Below, in pieces: positions 33,845-45,675 of a stretch of 64,000 bases of DNA. Position numbers and translations under genes: made by a program. Origin of the DNA: Clarireedia homoeocarpa (Eukaryota > Ascomycota > Leotiomycetes > Helotiales > Rutstroemiaceae); the NCBI GenBank assembly GCA_001465935.1, contig LNKV01000068.1, positions 21,971 to 85,970 on the forward strand, written 5' to 3'. Position 1 is the stretch's first letter. Every line of letters begins with the position of its first letter. A model generated the notes under the pieces. It was not told where the DNA came from. It saw only the letters and a list, made by a program, of their open reading frames with translations, and made no database searches.

Positions 33845-36202
33845 ATGTCTGCAGACTCATACCTGCTAACACCTCTACTGAGGCTATCGTGTGGAGATTG
33901 ACGAATGTTTTGAGGACAATGAGATGACTAAACTGTTCTTAATTGCTCTCAGCAATGTCCAGAAAGATTGTTTGAAAGCTGTAAAAGACGGTCAAAACAA
34001 AGATATACCGAACTGGCTCAATTTTTATGCTGCGGCCGGTAAGTTCTCCCTCAAGTGATTATTTATTATCTGCTTATGGGAAAAGCAATTTATGGACTGC
34101 CAACTGAGAATTGGAATGGCATTCAAAGTCCTAGACTTGAAGGCTACGGGTATTGCCACCATGGACTGGATACCTTCCTGTGAAATATAAGCTGTAATTG
34201 TCACTTCTCTAGAAGTGGTGGCGTCACTTTTGGAATTCTTACATTTCCCAATCTGGCACCGGCCATATATGGCCTTCTACGAGGTATATTTTGTACTCTG
34301 TATTGAGTCAGATGAATCTGACACTCTCCAGCAATTCTCGCAAAAAAGATGTTTACGTCGAGCTTCCCAAACCCACTGGCAATGCTGAAGGTGGATTTGA
34401 CATCATTCCTAATCCTCTATACTTCTTCACTTTTCCTGCCGATGCCGATCGCAAAGAGGCGGGTCAAAAAGTTGGACGAGGTGTATTGAGAATGTGAGTG
34501 CTTGGAGTTTGAATGTGTAAACGAAGTTGACATCCATGTAGCAAATCCGGTGAGAGCAACGTACGAACAGTACGTGTCCCTTCTAAAGACGCGCCGGATG
34601 CGACGAACGATGGGCTCCTTAATCTTGCGATCCAGTGCCAAGCGGGAGCAAATGCGATTCTTTTCATACAAATGTTGAACTCAGACCACACAGCTGCACC
34701 ATTTTCTTCTGGATCTAGGGCGCCAAAAGTTTTCGTAAACGAGGTACGAAGCTGTTCTGCTTTTGCGAATCATAGTGGGCGAGGAAAAACCACGATTGAG
34801 GGTAAAACGTACCCAACTGTGTCTGTTGAGTCTTTCCATGATGGCATCCATAATCTCCTAGGAACCGGAGGAGGATCATACGATGAAGACCCGCAGAATA
34901 ACCATAAATTGGGAGGTGTAAGTGGCCATATAGCTAACCCGCAAGTGGCAAATGTTAGTATTTGCATTAATTGAGCGAATCGCTTGCTAACTTGTGTGCA
35001 GTACGATCCAATTTTCTGGCTACATCATAAGTGAGTATTGCATCGCTGTAACAAAGACAGAAATCTAACCAAGGATTTGCCAGTAACGTTGAGAGGCTGT
35101 TGTGTTTACATCAAGCCATTTACCCTGACAAATACCTTGACGACGGAGCACCTAGCAACAATCTTGCCCCATTTCTACATGAGAACTGTGGTGGAGCCTT
35201 CTGGAAGAGTATTGACAAGTGGATCAAGAACTATTGGAACAGCGGCTTCGCAGTTCCCGGCGCCATGCAACCTCAAGGTGACTTCAAGGATATGAAAGCG
35301 GAACTGACGAAGTACCTGGTTGAGACATATCTTTGGGCGGCCAATAACACACCACATAACCTTAAAAACTGGCTAAGGAATCTGAGCGGTTCGTGGACAT
35401 TGTTTGGTTCTTCAGCAGCTCCAGTGTCCACATCAGCTGTCCAAGTCAGCACCATAACAACCTAGTCAGGTCATGCACACCTCGTTCACCGAGAAGTTGC
35501 TTTTGCTGCATTCAATAAGCAGGAAGTTTCTACCCCTATCGTTCATGACAGTGCTGTGAAATCTGTTGAAGTGCTTGGGTTGAGTGACAAGATCAACGAG
35601 TCGCTTCCCGCTAGTGCTTTGGAAGATCTCTCTGAAGAGAAGAGGCCGACATACCAGATCACATGGAATACTTATGTCAAGATCCGCAAGTAAGCAAAGG
35701 TGACTAACTGATGTGGTAAATATTGATCTTTGCCAGGCATACGTTCGACGGATCTTTCAACGTCCATCTCTTCGTTGGTTACGTAAAAGACAATCAGCCC
35801 GAACAATATATCACAAAAAAGAACGAAGCTGGTTTCACAGGAGTATTCTGTAGTCCTCAGAATGATTTGTCAGGTTGCTCCAACTGTGTCCAATAATGCC
35901 AAGAAGATGTTGTCATTGAAGACACAATCCCATTGACAGCGTTCCTATACAGTCTCCTTACGGCAAGCGATCGCAGCGATATTCTCATCCCGCAAGCTCA
36001 GAAGAAGACAATCGACAATTTGACACCTGAAGAAGTTGTGCCGTTCCTTAAGGAGAACTTGCAGTGGCGAATGACTGATCTTGCGACCAATTTGTTGCAC
36101 GGTGAACCGCAAGCAGGGCTCAAAATTCTCATTAGTCACCTCATATATATTGCCCCCGATCAGGAGCACCTGTTGGGTCAATATGGGCCATTTGTGCCTT
36201 AG
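33845..36202 (+). pseudogene. Tyrosinase (type-3 copper oxidase) pseudogene
   Basis: Homology runs through the whole interval in several blocks. CuA region: IYGLPTENWNGI, then GYGYCHHG, then FPIWHRPYMAFYE near 34245-34280. CuB region: VESFHDGIHNLLG and, across two introns (ends near 34977 and 35091), YDPIFWLHHNNVERL. The C-terminal part has SFNVHLFVGY and a VPFLKENLQWR block. Lesions: the first CuA histidine (IHG in the family) is Tyr; reading frames do not join between CHHG and HFPIWHRP by any normal intron; the segment that usually follows FYE, with the YWDWA motif, is missing; and in-frame stops occur at 35463 (TAG) and 35896 (TAA). Both stops fit CAR to TAR. The start region is also frameshifted. 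Active members hydroxylate and oxidise phenols, as UstQ does in ustiloxin synthesis. This copy is almost surely non-functional. Confidence 0.88.
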
Positions 36203-36689
36203 CCTGAGATCACGATTGATCTGCCTGGCGGATGGGGATACGTTTATCCACCTTAGTGATTGATACGACTTTACGGTGATACAAGTTGCACGTCACTATT
36301 TAGTTTCATAATTTTACTTTAAAAAACTATCACTCCTACTTTAGAAATAATATTTTTGCACATTCACTAGCGTTGATCATTTGTAGTAGCAATGAAGGCT
36401 TCGAATAAGTATACTGCAAATGGGTTCAAGCTATTCTATAGTGTAAAGGTGAGCTTTGCTTGAAAACCCATACTGTATGTAGTGAATCTCTGGGCCGCAC
36501 CAACACTAGGATATTTTGTCTCACTTCATGATTGGATTAAAAGCAAACTATACTCAATACACTAACCAGTGAAATATAAAAATACAAAATCTAATATCAA
36601 ATCGTTGAACTTAGTTATATCCAAACAGTCTTATCCGAGGCAGCTTTGTAACCAGTCTGGTCTGTTGGCAAACCCACGAACACATTCAA
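36203..36689. other. Intergenic region
   Basis: Lies between the tyrosinase remnant and the 3' end of the GH16 gene. A/T-rich, with no coding signal. Confidence 0.5.
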
Positions 36690-37544
36690 TCACACCGACT
36701 CATATACAGCAACGTAATTAACCAGCATCCCGGTAGGACCTCCTGATTGCGTCTTGTCGTTAGGCCCCCCCGGATAGTCTCCCCCAACAGCGATGTTCAA
36801 AACGAGGTAATAAGGGGAATGTGCAAGAGATTCCCAATCGGCAAAGTTTCCAACGTCAGATCCCTTGATGGTTTGGTACTCATTGCCGTTGAGATACCAC
36901 TTGATGGTCTGTTGAGTCCAATCATCGTTCTCACGACTGATTTGAAGTCCCCATTTGTTGAATTTGCTGCGATCGAATTGAACAGAGTGATCACCAGCAC
37001 TGGGTTTAGACTTGTGATTTCCATCAACACCATAGTGAATTGTCGCAACACTGTGATCCTCGCCGTTGATTAACTCCATGATGTCCCACTCTCCACACTT
37101 GGGCCAAGGCTGTCCTTTGTAGATTGCACTACCCAGAGCCCAAAACGCTGGCCAGATTCCTTGTTGGTTTTCTTTTGGGGCTTGTCCTACTTGGATCTCC
37201 GCTTCGATATACATCTTGCCACCTTTCTTGCAAGTAAACGTCGGCCACGTTGCAATACGGGCAGAGTACCAATCTCCAACGGATGACTTTCTGGTCATCA
37301 TACTCAATGCGCCATCAGTGGTGAGACCTGCATATGCTGGTGAGTCCTCGTACATTTGTAGCTCGTTATTGGTATGCCCGCCACGATTGGATTCGTAGTT
37401 CCATTGACTTCTGTCGGCCTCTTTTCCAACGCCTTGGTTGAAGTCATCGGACCATTGTATTTTGTATCCGGGGACGCTAGGAATGGCTGCTATGGCGCCG
37501 CTCAATAGGGAAGCTACGAGGGAAAGCTGAAAGAGAGAATGCAT
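36690..37544 (-). CDS. Secreted GH16 endo-1,3(4)-beta-glucanase
   Basis: Single exon, 284 residues from the ATG at 37544 (MHSLFQLSLVASLLSGAIAA), which gives a proper signal peptide; an upstream in-frame ATG at 37595 would put 17 charged residues before it. The GH16 jelly roll starts at YKIQWSDDFNQG. The catalytic ExDxxE motif is GEWDIMELING with Glu152, Asp154 and Glu157. Aromatic substrate-cleft residues IWPAFWALG and the closing block YYLVLNIAVGGDYPG are as in fungal laminarinase-like GH16 enzymes. Role: extracellular cleavage of beta-1,3/1,3-1,4-glucans, in wall remodelling or plant-wall degradation. No CBM and no GPI tail. Intact. Confidence 0.93.
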   Translation of the reverse strand: MHSLFQLSLVASLLSGAIAAIPSVPGYKIQWSDDFNQGVGKEADRSQWNYESNRGGHTNNELQMYEDSPAYAGLTTDGALSMMTRKSSVGDWYSARIATWPTFTCKKGGKMYIEAEIQVGQAPKENQQGIWPAFWALGSAIYKGQPWPKCGEWDIMELINGEDHSVATIHYGVDGNHKSKPSAGDHSVQFDRSKFNKWGLQISRENDDWTQQTIKWYLNGNEYQTIKGSDVGNFADWESLAHSPYYLVLNIAVGGDYPGGPNDKTQSGGPTGMLVNYVAVYESV

Positions 37545-38832
37545 ATTGAAAAATGATTTTCGGAAAATAATGAATGGATTGAATCGAAATGGCAATTAAG
37601 ATGAATGAGAGAAGGAAGAGTATTTTGAAGATGATTATGCGGAAAAGAAAGCCAGATGAAATGTAAAGGCTTTCCTTCTTATACAATAATGCTGGAGCCA
37701 GGCTGAGCCGGCGATGGCATCGATACACTGCCGTGACAACTGTAGCAGCATCATGCCTACCTCCATCATTGCGTAAAACTTGAGATAACTGTATTATAAG
37801 CTTATAAGTATATCAGGGGGAGGCATTGTATTTCGGCTCCTACAATTTCGCTTGAACAGTAGTAGCCACAAACTAGCCACTACCAAGAGCTCCAGGATTT
37901 CAGCCTTAAGCAGCGCAGAGAGGTGGGAGGAGCCGCCAAGCATATAAGCAAATATACTCACGAATACACTCAACTCGCGAAAGCCAATCGGCAACGATTG
38001 GGGGCGATTGAGCCAATGAATCATGGGTTTGATGTTTATGTGAGAATTTTTGTGCCACCTTGGCATAAGCGGAGCATGTTTCCATTTTTGGCTATATATA
38101 GCGAAATAGTGAACTCTTTGATGTACAAGTCTACGTAAAGTTAGTATTGTACCCAAAAACAACCTCTGCAGGAAGGAATTCTTATAAATACTTCTATAAT
38201 GAACCTCTTGGCTCGCTCTATTCACGTCTGTCAGCCTTCAAAGATTCAACGAACGAACCTACGTACAATACCGAATTTGCCTCGAACACGGACCGAATCA
38301 ACCTATATCCCAGTATTTTCACTAACTCATACTTCAAAACATGTGTTTTCAGTGCTGCGGAATCATAGACACCGGCAGGGCTAACCTCTAGGTAGTCAAT
38401 TGGCCAGATATAAGGACATAAACAGTATACAGCAAGATGTTATACCGATAGGATACTATGATAATAATTGACTATCTCATAAGAAACTAAAAGATATACG
38501 ATGAAACCAACGCGGATAATATACATAAATAATTTTACAATATGCTCCACGGTCCAATGTGTATATATACCTCTAGTCCGACTGTACTCGACATTGCGCT
38601 GTGATATGAATACACCGTTTAGACACAGTACCATGATCCAATACTATGTTTGTATTTCTAGTATATCCCAATATAGTTCATTTCTGTATTTCATACTCTC
38701 GTCGTGGCATTAGTTTACTATGTGAGTTGATATTGGATATCAAGAAAGGTCCGTTACTTTTATTTATTTTAAGAAAATATTAGACAGCTCAACCTATTAT
38801 ATATAAAATAGTAATATCTCAAGACAAATCTA
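37545..38832. other. Gene-free stretch of 1.3 kb
   Basis: Contains the GH16 promoter and the 3' flank of the large NLR gene. A 143-codon minus frame (38225-37794) has no family resemblance, and no repeats are seen. Confidence 0.4.
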
Positions 38833-41800
38833 TTATTTGAAAAAGAAAACAACGATTGCCCATGCCAGGGAACTTCCCGAAAAGAACATGCTTCCAAGAG
38901 GCCATTTTGACTTGTACATCACATAGCTGAAAACGCCAAGATTGGCAAAAAATATGCCTAGGCATAGGAATAATGGAATCCAAGTTTTTTTCTTCTCTTC
39001 CTCGACGAATAAACCCCATCCACGTGGTGCGTTGGGAGTATGAGGCTTGAGCTTTGTGCGAACCTTCTTCGGATGCGACAGAAGAAAAACGCTTCGAGGG
39101 TGTTTCTCGCCTTGGGATTCTGCGACAATTACAATCCCGGGATTCGCGCCTAATTCGATGATAGTATCTGGAGAGAGTTGACGTTGATTTCGCTTTAGCT
39201 GCCTCAGTTTGTCCACCGCTACCTTCCATTTTCGATTAATGAATCGTGTGACTCTAAGTTTTGCAAATTTTTGGAATAAATCTCTGCATGTTAGTTTCGT
39301 TGCCTTGAGAAGGCGGGCGTGCTTCTCTTTGGGGTGTTCCCAATAGCAGAGGAGTAACTCATCCGGAAACTCTGGAATGTCTTTCCGTGGATCGGGATCC
39401 CAGTCATCATACTTGGTTATATATGTCGCCGGCGGTTTTAAACCCGCTTCTTTCTTCGGCATCCCTACACGGTGCTTTCCACTCCATAAACGAAACTGCC
39501 AAATCGTCGTTTATTAGCCTCTGTCAGAGATTATTTAAGCAGTGCCGAATACTATACCTGTGCAAAAGAAATTCTCTTCACATTATAGTCTGTAAGATAG
39601 GAGACAAATCGAGTAAGGCCCAAGTAGGTCATCCACGGTCTGATTTTGTGTGCAAAGTACTTTTGGCGAAGACATCGGAAGAGTTTGTCATCGGTAACAG
39701 GTCCTCGAATACGGATATGCAGAGCCTTGGAATCAATTTCGTAATGCTGGAAACAAAATAGTAGCCATGTTCTTTTCGATCTCGGTAAAGGTTCATCGTG
39801 ATCAGAGTCAATCGTGTCATCTGAATCGTCCAGAGTCACGGACTGATCGGAATCACATCCTTGGTCTTCAGGCTCGGCTGTGCGCATACGCTGCACAAGG
39901 GTTCCTGCCTGAATTGAGCTTTGGAGCTGGATTCCTGCGTCACTACCAGAAGTAGAAGTGGAAGGTGCTAACGTTGATATGCGAGCGTGATACATTTCTT
40001 TCAAATTTTTGCTCTGACCGGGTCCTGGGTGTGTAGATGCCTGCAGTATTGTCGAATAACCAGATTGAGCGAAAGCTTCGTACAAAATGAAAGCCTTTAT
40101 CGCTTCATTTGAAGGAAAACTCTTGCAATAACCCTTGCCGCAAGTCTTCAGATAACTGTTAGTTCAGGTCCGATACAAAGGTGTTGAAGAGAATGAGTTA
40201 CTTACACACTTCCAAAGGACACGACTACATCCAGGGGAAATTGTAGTCTCCGATGCGTTAAATCCTCGTAGGATCCGGATATGGTCAGAGACCGCAATTT
40301 TCCGGGCAGATGCTGCGGTTGCTGCTATTGCTGTAATGACTGAACCCCAAACTCCAACGTCGAAGACAAACTTCATGCAAAAGACAATGGCAAAGTAGGT
40401 TAACATCACGAGAATGAAAGACCTGTAGGAAACGTAGGCCAAGGAATTTCGTGGCTCATCGAGGGAAGCTGTATCAACTCCCGGATGAGTGTTGCTGGAC
40501 CCATTACCTAAATGTTCCGAAAAGATTGTGAGGTCGTCGGATTTCTTATCCACGTCTTCGCTCCCTGTAGCCGGGTATGGAATGACAAAGTTTCTCAGTC
40601 TGCTCTTGAGATTTTTTAATGGGTCTCCTTCGCGAAGGAATTGCTTAACTTGGTCAAGGTTTTTAATAATATTCTCTTCGCGTAGCCGGTCGAATGTCTC
40701 CGCTCGAGTGTCGGTCTCAAGCTCGAATTCGTTCGGTGCATCACCGTCCTCAGTAGCAAATCTATCTCCACTCTCTTGTCTAAATTGATCCTGCAACCTC
40801 TCCAAAAAGTTTCTCACAATTTCCTCCGATGATTTCATTACGGGGCCATTACTCAGCTTTGAGTCTCCCTGGGGAGAAACGGATTTTGATGGGGCGTCAA
40901 GACTCCTGTAGATAGTCTTTGAAATGTAGTTGGCATGGATCCCCACAAATATTGCTGCGTCTCGACAGAGTTTGTCCTGGGCATGATTCACAAGTTCATT
41001 TGAATACATGCCCAGTAGCCGCTTGAAATTTCTTTCTAGACGATCCCCACCAATTTTGTCCTCCTCCACCGCGATGCGAAAAAGTGGCAGCAGGTCATCA
41101 TCCTCCGCCAGCATCTGAGCGATCACCTCCTGAGTTGATACTATTTCAGAATGGGTCAATGTTGGGAGGTCATCAAATTCGGTTAGAGCTGTGGATTGAA
41201 TGGATTGAGCATATCCGTGTTTCTGGGAACTCCAAATGGATTCACCGGAATCACGGCCAGCTATGGAAGATGCTGTACTATAATCTGACGTAGCCCGATG
41301 CTCGTTGCCGAATGACCACTGTTCTATCTGAATTTGAGGACTGGCCAGACCTTGTTTTGATAGGAGTTTGGCTACAGATTTATGGCCCTTCTTAATCGCA
41401 TACCATAGCGGCGTCCGGCCGTATTCTGTGTCCTTAATCTCGAGATCAACGCCCTTCTCAAGCAGCAGTATTACGATGCTCTTATGCCCCTTCTCAGCAG
41501 CGTAAAACAGCGGCGTCCAGCCGTATTTGGTGTCCTTAATCTCGAGGTCGGCGCCCCTCTCAAGCAGCAGCTTCACGACGGCCTCGTGCCCGTTCTTAGC
41601 AGCCCATGACAGCGGCGTCCGGCCGTATTGTGTGTCCTTAATCTCGATGTCGGCGCCCCTCTCAAGCAGCAGCTTCACGACGGCCTCGTGCCCGTTCTTA
41701 GCAGCCCATGACAGCGGCGTCCGGCCGTATTGTGTGTCCTTAATCTCGATGTCGGCGCCCCTCTCAAGCAGCAGCTTCACGACGGCCTCGTGCCCGTTCT

Positions 41801-44800
41801 TAGCAGCCCATGACAGCGGCGTCCGGCCGTATTGTGTGTCCTTAATCTCGATGTCGGCGCCCCTCTCAAGCAGCAGCTTCACGACGGCCTCGTGCCCGTT
41901 CTTAGCAGCCCATGACAGCGGCGTCCGGCCGTATTGTGTGTCCTTAATCTCGATGTCGGCGCCCCTCTCAAGCAGCAGCTTCACGACGGCCTCGTGCCCG
42001 TTCTTAGCAGCCCATGACAGCGGCGTCCGGCCGTATTGTGTGTCCTTAATCTCGATGTCGGCGCCCCTCTCAAGCAGCAGCTTCACGACGGCCTCGTGCC
42101 CGCTCTCAGCAGCCCATGACAGCGGCGTCCGGTCGTATTGTGTGTCCTTAATCTCGATGTCAGTGCCCGTCTCGAGCAGCAGCTTCATGACGGCCTCGTG
42201 CCCGCTCTCAGCAGCCCATGACAGCGGCGTCCGGCCATATCCTTTGTCCTTTATCTCGGGCTCGGCGCCGTTCTCGAGCAGCAGCCTTACGACGGCCTCA
42301 TGCCCCTTCTCAGCAGCGTACGACAGCGGCGTCCGGCCAAGGCTGTCCTTGGTCTTGATGTCGGCACCCTGCCGGAGCAGTAGCCTGGCTATAGCCGGAA
42401 CCCCGAAGTATGCGGCCAAGTGCAGGCCAGTCATCTGCTTTGGGAATGCTTGACTATATTCTGTGTGACCGGTCCAAGTCTTCCTGGCGATAAGTGCCTG
42501 ACTTGATGCCTCAACCTGGGCGTCCTTCTGAAGGAATTTTAAAATACCGTCGTACAAAGTCGAAGCCTCCCGAGCATGATGTCCCCAATTATGTGCTGCG
42601 TAGTCGTATAGCTTGTTTAATTGAAGCCGCTGCTCAAACTCGTTATCGTCTTGGCAAACCCCGCTCCCAAACTTGTCAAATGAGAGATATGTAACGCAAG
42701 TTGCTGTAATATCAGTCTCCGCATTTGGAAACCAATGCATTTGCGTCCGCTCAAAGTATTCCTGCGTTGTATAATGGACTAATCGGATAATGCTACTTTC
42801 ATTATCGATTTTAACTAATCCAGCACACGCAGATACTATATCTTCGATTTCTGGGAGATTGCCTTCGTCGAGCCTAGATTCGCCAACTTCAACTCCAAGC
42901 GCGTGCTGAAGTTCCGAAATGGCTAGTGGTCTCTTTGCACATATAATCCATGATAGAACACGTTTAGCAAGCAGCCGAAAGCCTTCTTGCTGCAGATTAA
43001 TTCGTTCCATAGCGTCTTTATATATATAGTTATGTGCTTCAAATTCTATAGCTAAGTTCTTTAAAGCAGCTCGTATAGCGTTCGGCGATCCCTTCCTGGT
43101 TAAGGATTCGAAATAAAGCTGTGCAAGTAAAAACCTAGCAGAGTTAGTGTATCCAATAACTACTCGAAATAAACCACATACATCCCATCTATAGCCTTAA
43201 TAATATCCGTCTTAATTTCCTCTTGAAAATCTAAACTACAATTCACAAAACGTGGAAGTCGGAACATCTTGTCTTCCAAGAATTTTCGCACATCTTCTTC
43301 ACTAGCACGGATCTCTAGTATAGGATTTCCCTCAAACTCCTTTTCGATGCTAGCTATAGGGCGAGAAGTTATGAAGAGATTTGTCCCGCACTTTGCTTGG
43401 AGGTTAAAAAGGGCTGACAGGAATTGTTGGCGACAGCCATCGGAAATTTGGCATTCATCAAGTGCATCAACAATAATGAAGACTCGAGAATATAGAGTAG
43501 CGACAGCCTGGAGCGATCTAGAAATTTCGTCGAGGGATGGCCGTGTCCGTACTATCTTGTGTCGATTATAAAGCTCCTTCACAGTGATTGGCAGAGACGG
43601 CTGGCTCTCAGCTAGTTGTTTCAGCAGACTCGCTAGCAAGTCGTTGATCTTCTGCTCGCCTTGACGTCGGAAGTTGCAGTAGATATACGCAATACCAATC
43701 GTCGGGTTATTAGAAACCTGTATAGTAAGCTCTTCTACTACAATTGACGTTAGAATGGTTTTCCCTGCCCCGGGAATTCCGGGACAGAACAATGTCTGCT
43801 TGTTTTTTTCTCGCCAGGATTGGTATTGCACAGAGTCAAGGAGCCACTGGCCAGTTCCTTTTTCTCGCCTCTTGAGATAGTCGCTCTGCTGAGGACTATA
43901 GTCGATATTAGTGAGCCAGTCAAGGATGGTTTGATACTCTCGATTATGATGAACATGGAGAAGTTTGCCAACTCCTTGCTGGGCGTCTGTTATGAATACC
44001 AAAAATTAAATTCTGTCAATCAAATCATTATATCGCTTAAACTAACCAGAAAATATGTCAGTAATCCTCTTTTCCGCCTGTAACTTGTTCGGAGGAATTC
44101 GACAGAGAAGATCCTTGGCATATGCCGCTGCTGCTATCGCTGCATAGCCTTGCCACTTCTTATTCTTATGCGAGTCTGAGTAGTCGCATATGCCCCGGAT
44201 AACTAAGCACGGGAAGTAGTTTATTGCTTCCGTGTCGAAACACAAAACATCCATTTCCGCTGTAAATCGATCTCGAACTATAGCATCTTTTACTAAGTAG
44301 TTCCCTGATGCAATCAGGCCATAATGAATTTCTGGGTTCTTTATATCCTTGCTTCGTTCTGGTCGCAGAACTAACTTTGATGGATCATTACCACAGACTA
44401 TCAAACAGCTTGTTAAATCGTTCGCCGGATGAATGATTTCTGGTTGATATAGTATGTCGGTACTCGAGTCGGGCCGCTTGTACTTCTTCCGCAGTCGGGG
44501 TTTCTTCTCGAGGAGATTGTCGATGGCCGCTTCAAGCTGATGTCCTTCGCCTTCGTATTGTGCCATGAGCTCAGTCATTGCTGCTTGCAAAATCACCGGT
44601 AGCTGATTCAAGAACCCTATGGTCTGGAAGCTTTGATCTTGTATCGTCTTGCCGAAGTCGTACTGGAATACACCACTCCTCCCATCGCGCAGAGCGCTCA
44701 CAACGATGTCCCCGAGACGGATATCGTGCTTTGGGCTTGGCGCACCGCCGCCAATACCAACCGTCAGACCGATTCTGATATTAGGAAAACTATGCAATAT

Positions 44801-45019
44801 GTCTCTTGCCGCTATCGCTGCAGAAGTTGTGCCGTACCCATCGGGCAAGGCAATAACAACATTGTGCCTGCCGACTTTGCCTAGTGTGTAAATGTTATTA
44901 TCATTCGTAGATATATGTTCTGGTCCTTCGTGCTTTTCGTCGAGAAAAGCTTGCGCTGCAACGTACTCTGTGTCTATGGCGCATATCCAGCCGACGGTAT
45001 AGTCGTTAGGGTTCGACAT
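38833..45019 (-). CDS. PNP-NACHT-ankyrin NLR with C-terminal membrane module, 1985 residues
   Basis: Five exons join in frame: 45019-44047, 43986-43182, 43134-40206, 40145-39558 and 39495-38833. Order: residues 1-320 are a PNP/UDP-phosphorylase-like domain (DYTVGWICAIDTEYVAAQ, GIGGGAPSPKHDIRLGDIVVS, and FPCLVIRGICDYSDSHKNK), a common fungal NLR effector domain. Next is NACHT with Walker A GIPGAGKT (about 394-401) and Walker B FIIVDALDEC (about 494-503). A winged-helix region ending with VHYTTQEYFERT follows, then 11 ankyrin repeats (about 828-1190). The C-terminal part has hydrophobic stretches at about 1498-1535, a Cys motif WKCTCGKGY created by a splice, and two closing membrane helices (IPLFLCLGIFFANLGVFSYVMY and LAWAIVVFFF). 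Class role: non-self recognition. The C-terminal module normally occurs in separate fungal proteins, so this is a fusion or two merged genes; the in-frame splices favour one gene. Confidence 0.85.
41550..42130 (-). repeat. Nearly identical 102-bp ankyrin-repeat units
   Basis: Five consecutive units encode RTPLSWAAKNGHEAVVKLLL with the same following residues (ERGAD, IEIKDTQYG; the last has LEIKDTKYG), and a sixth differs only at the ES/KN pair. The DNA of the central units looks base-for-base identical over the 102-bp period (34 codons), so the identity is not just at protein level. Confidence 0.9.
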
Positions 45020-45675
45020 TCTCGCTCGCGGGGGTATCTGATGAAATTTTGGACGGACGTGAGGGCTATTCAGCTTGGATCGAGTGGACTTGTTCAGTCG
45101 GAGGGGCTTCCGATGGAGATCCGATCAGCGCAGCTTCCTAGAAACAATTCAATTGCTCAGTATCATTAAAAGGTGGATCATCACAAAGGAAAGTAAATAA
45201 CTGTAGAAAGGTAAAAGAAGAGAGGAGAATAGAGTGAGATAGTAGATGTCGCGGAATCAGCCTCACGGGGGCTGAATCTCGCGGTGTCTGCTTGCTGGTG
45301 CAGTCTTACTTTGAAGTTGTGTTTCAGCTGTTGTTATTGTAGTTTTAGTCCGTGTCGTGGTCGCTTGATGCAACTCTGTTATGCAAACAGAGAGGTATGT
45401 TGAAAGGGGGAGAATGAAAGGTGAATACTGGCTGGCTTTGTAGATATGTCGTCTGCAACTCAGCCTCACAGGGCTGTATCAAAAGCTCTAAGCACTGGCC
45501 ACGTCAAGTGGGGTAAATAGTTGTGAAGGGTGGGACCTGTGACGATTTGAACTGAATCGCACGTTGATGCCTTAAGGCTCAGGCTGAACTCCCCGTGTAT
45601 TGGGCAGGCTTCCTGAATACCTAGTGTGTATATATTATTAATAATACATTTTATAATAAATTAATAAAAGCAATT
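45020..45675. other. Intergenic region
   Basis: Promoter of the NLR gene and 3' flank of the F-box gene. Two related stretches (TCAGCCTCACGGGGGCTGA near 45258 and CTCAGCCTCACAGGGCTG near 45459) form small hairpins. No gene seen. Confidence 0.45.

Noticed and set aside
34185..34235. AT-AC (U12-type) intron to rescue the tyrosinase between CHHG and HFPIWHRP
   Set aside because: U12 introns are essentially absent from these fungi and the gene has several other lesions; a pseudogene is the simpler reading.
41527..42453. 308-codon plus-strand repetitive frame
   Set aside because: Antisense reading of the ankyrin repeats; its periodicity simply mirrors the 102-bp units.
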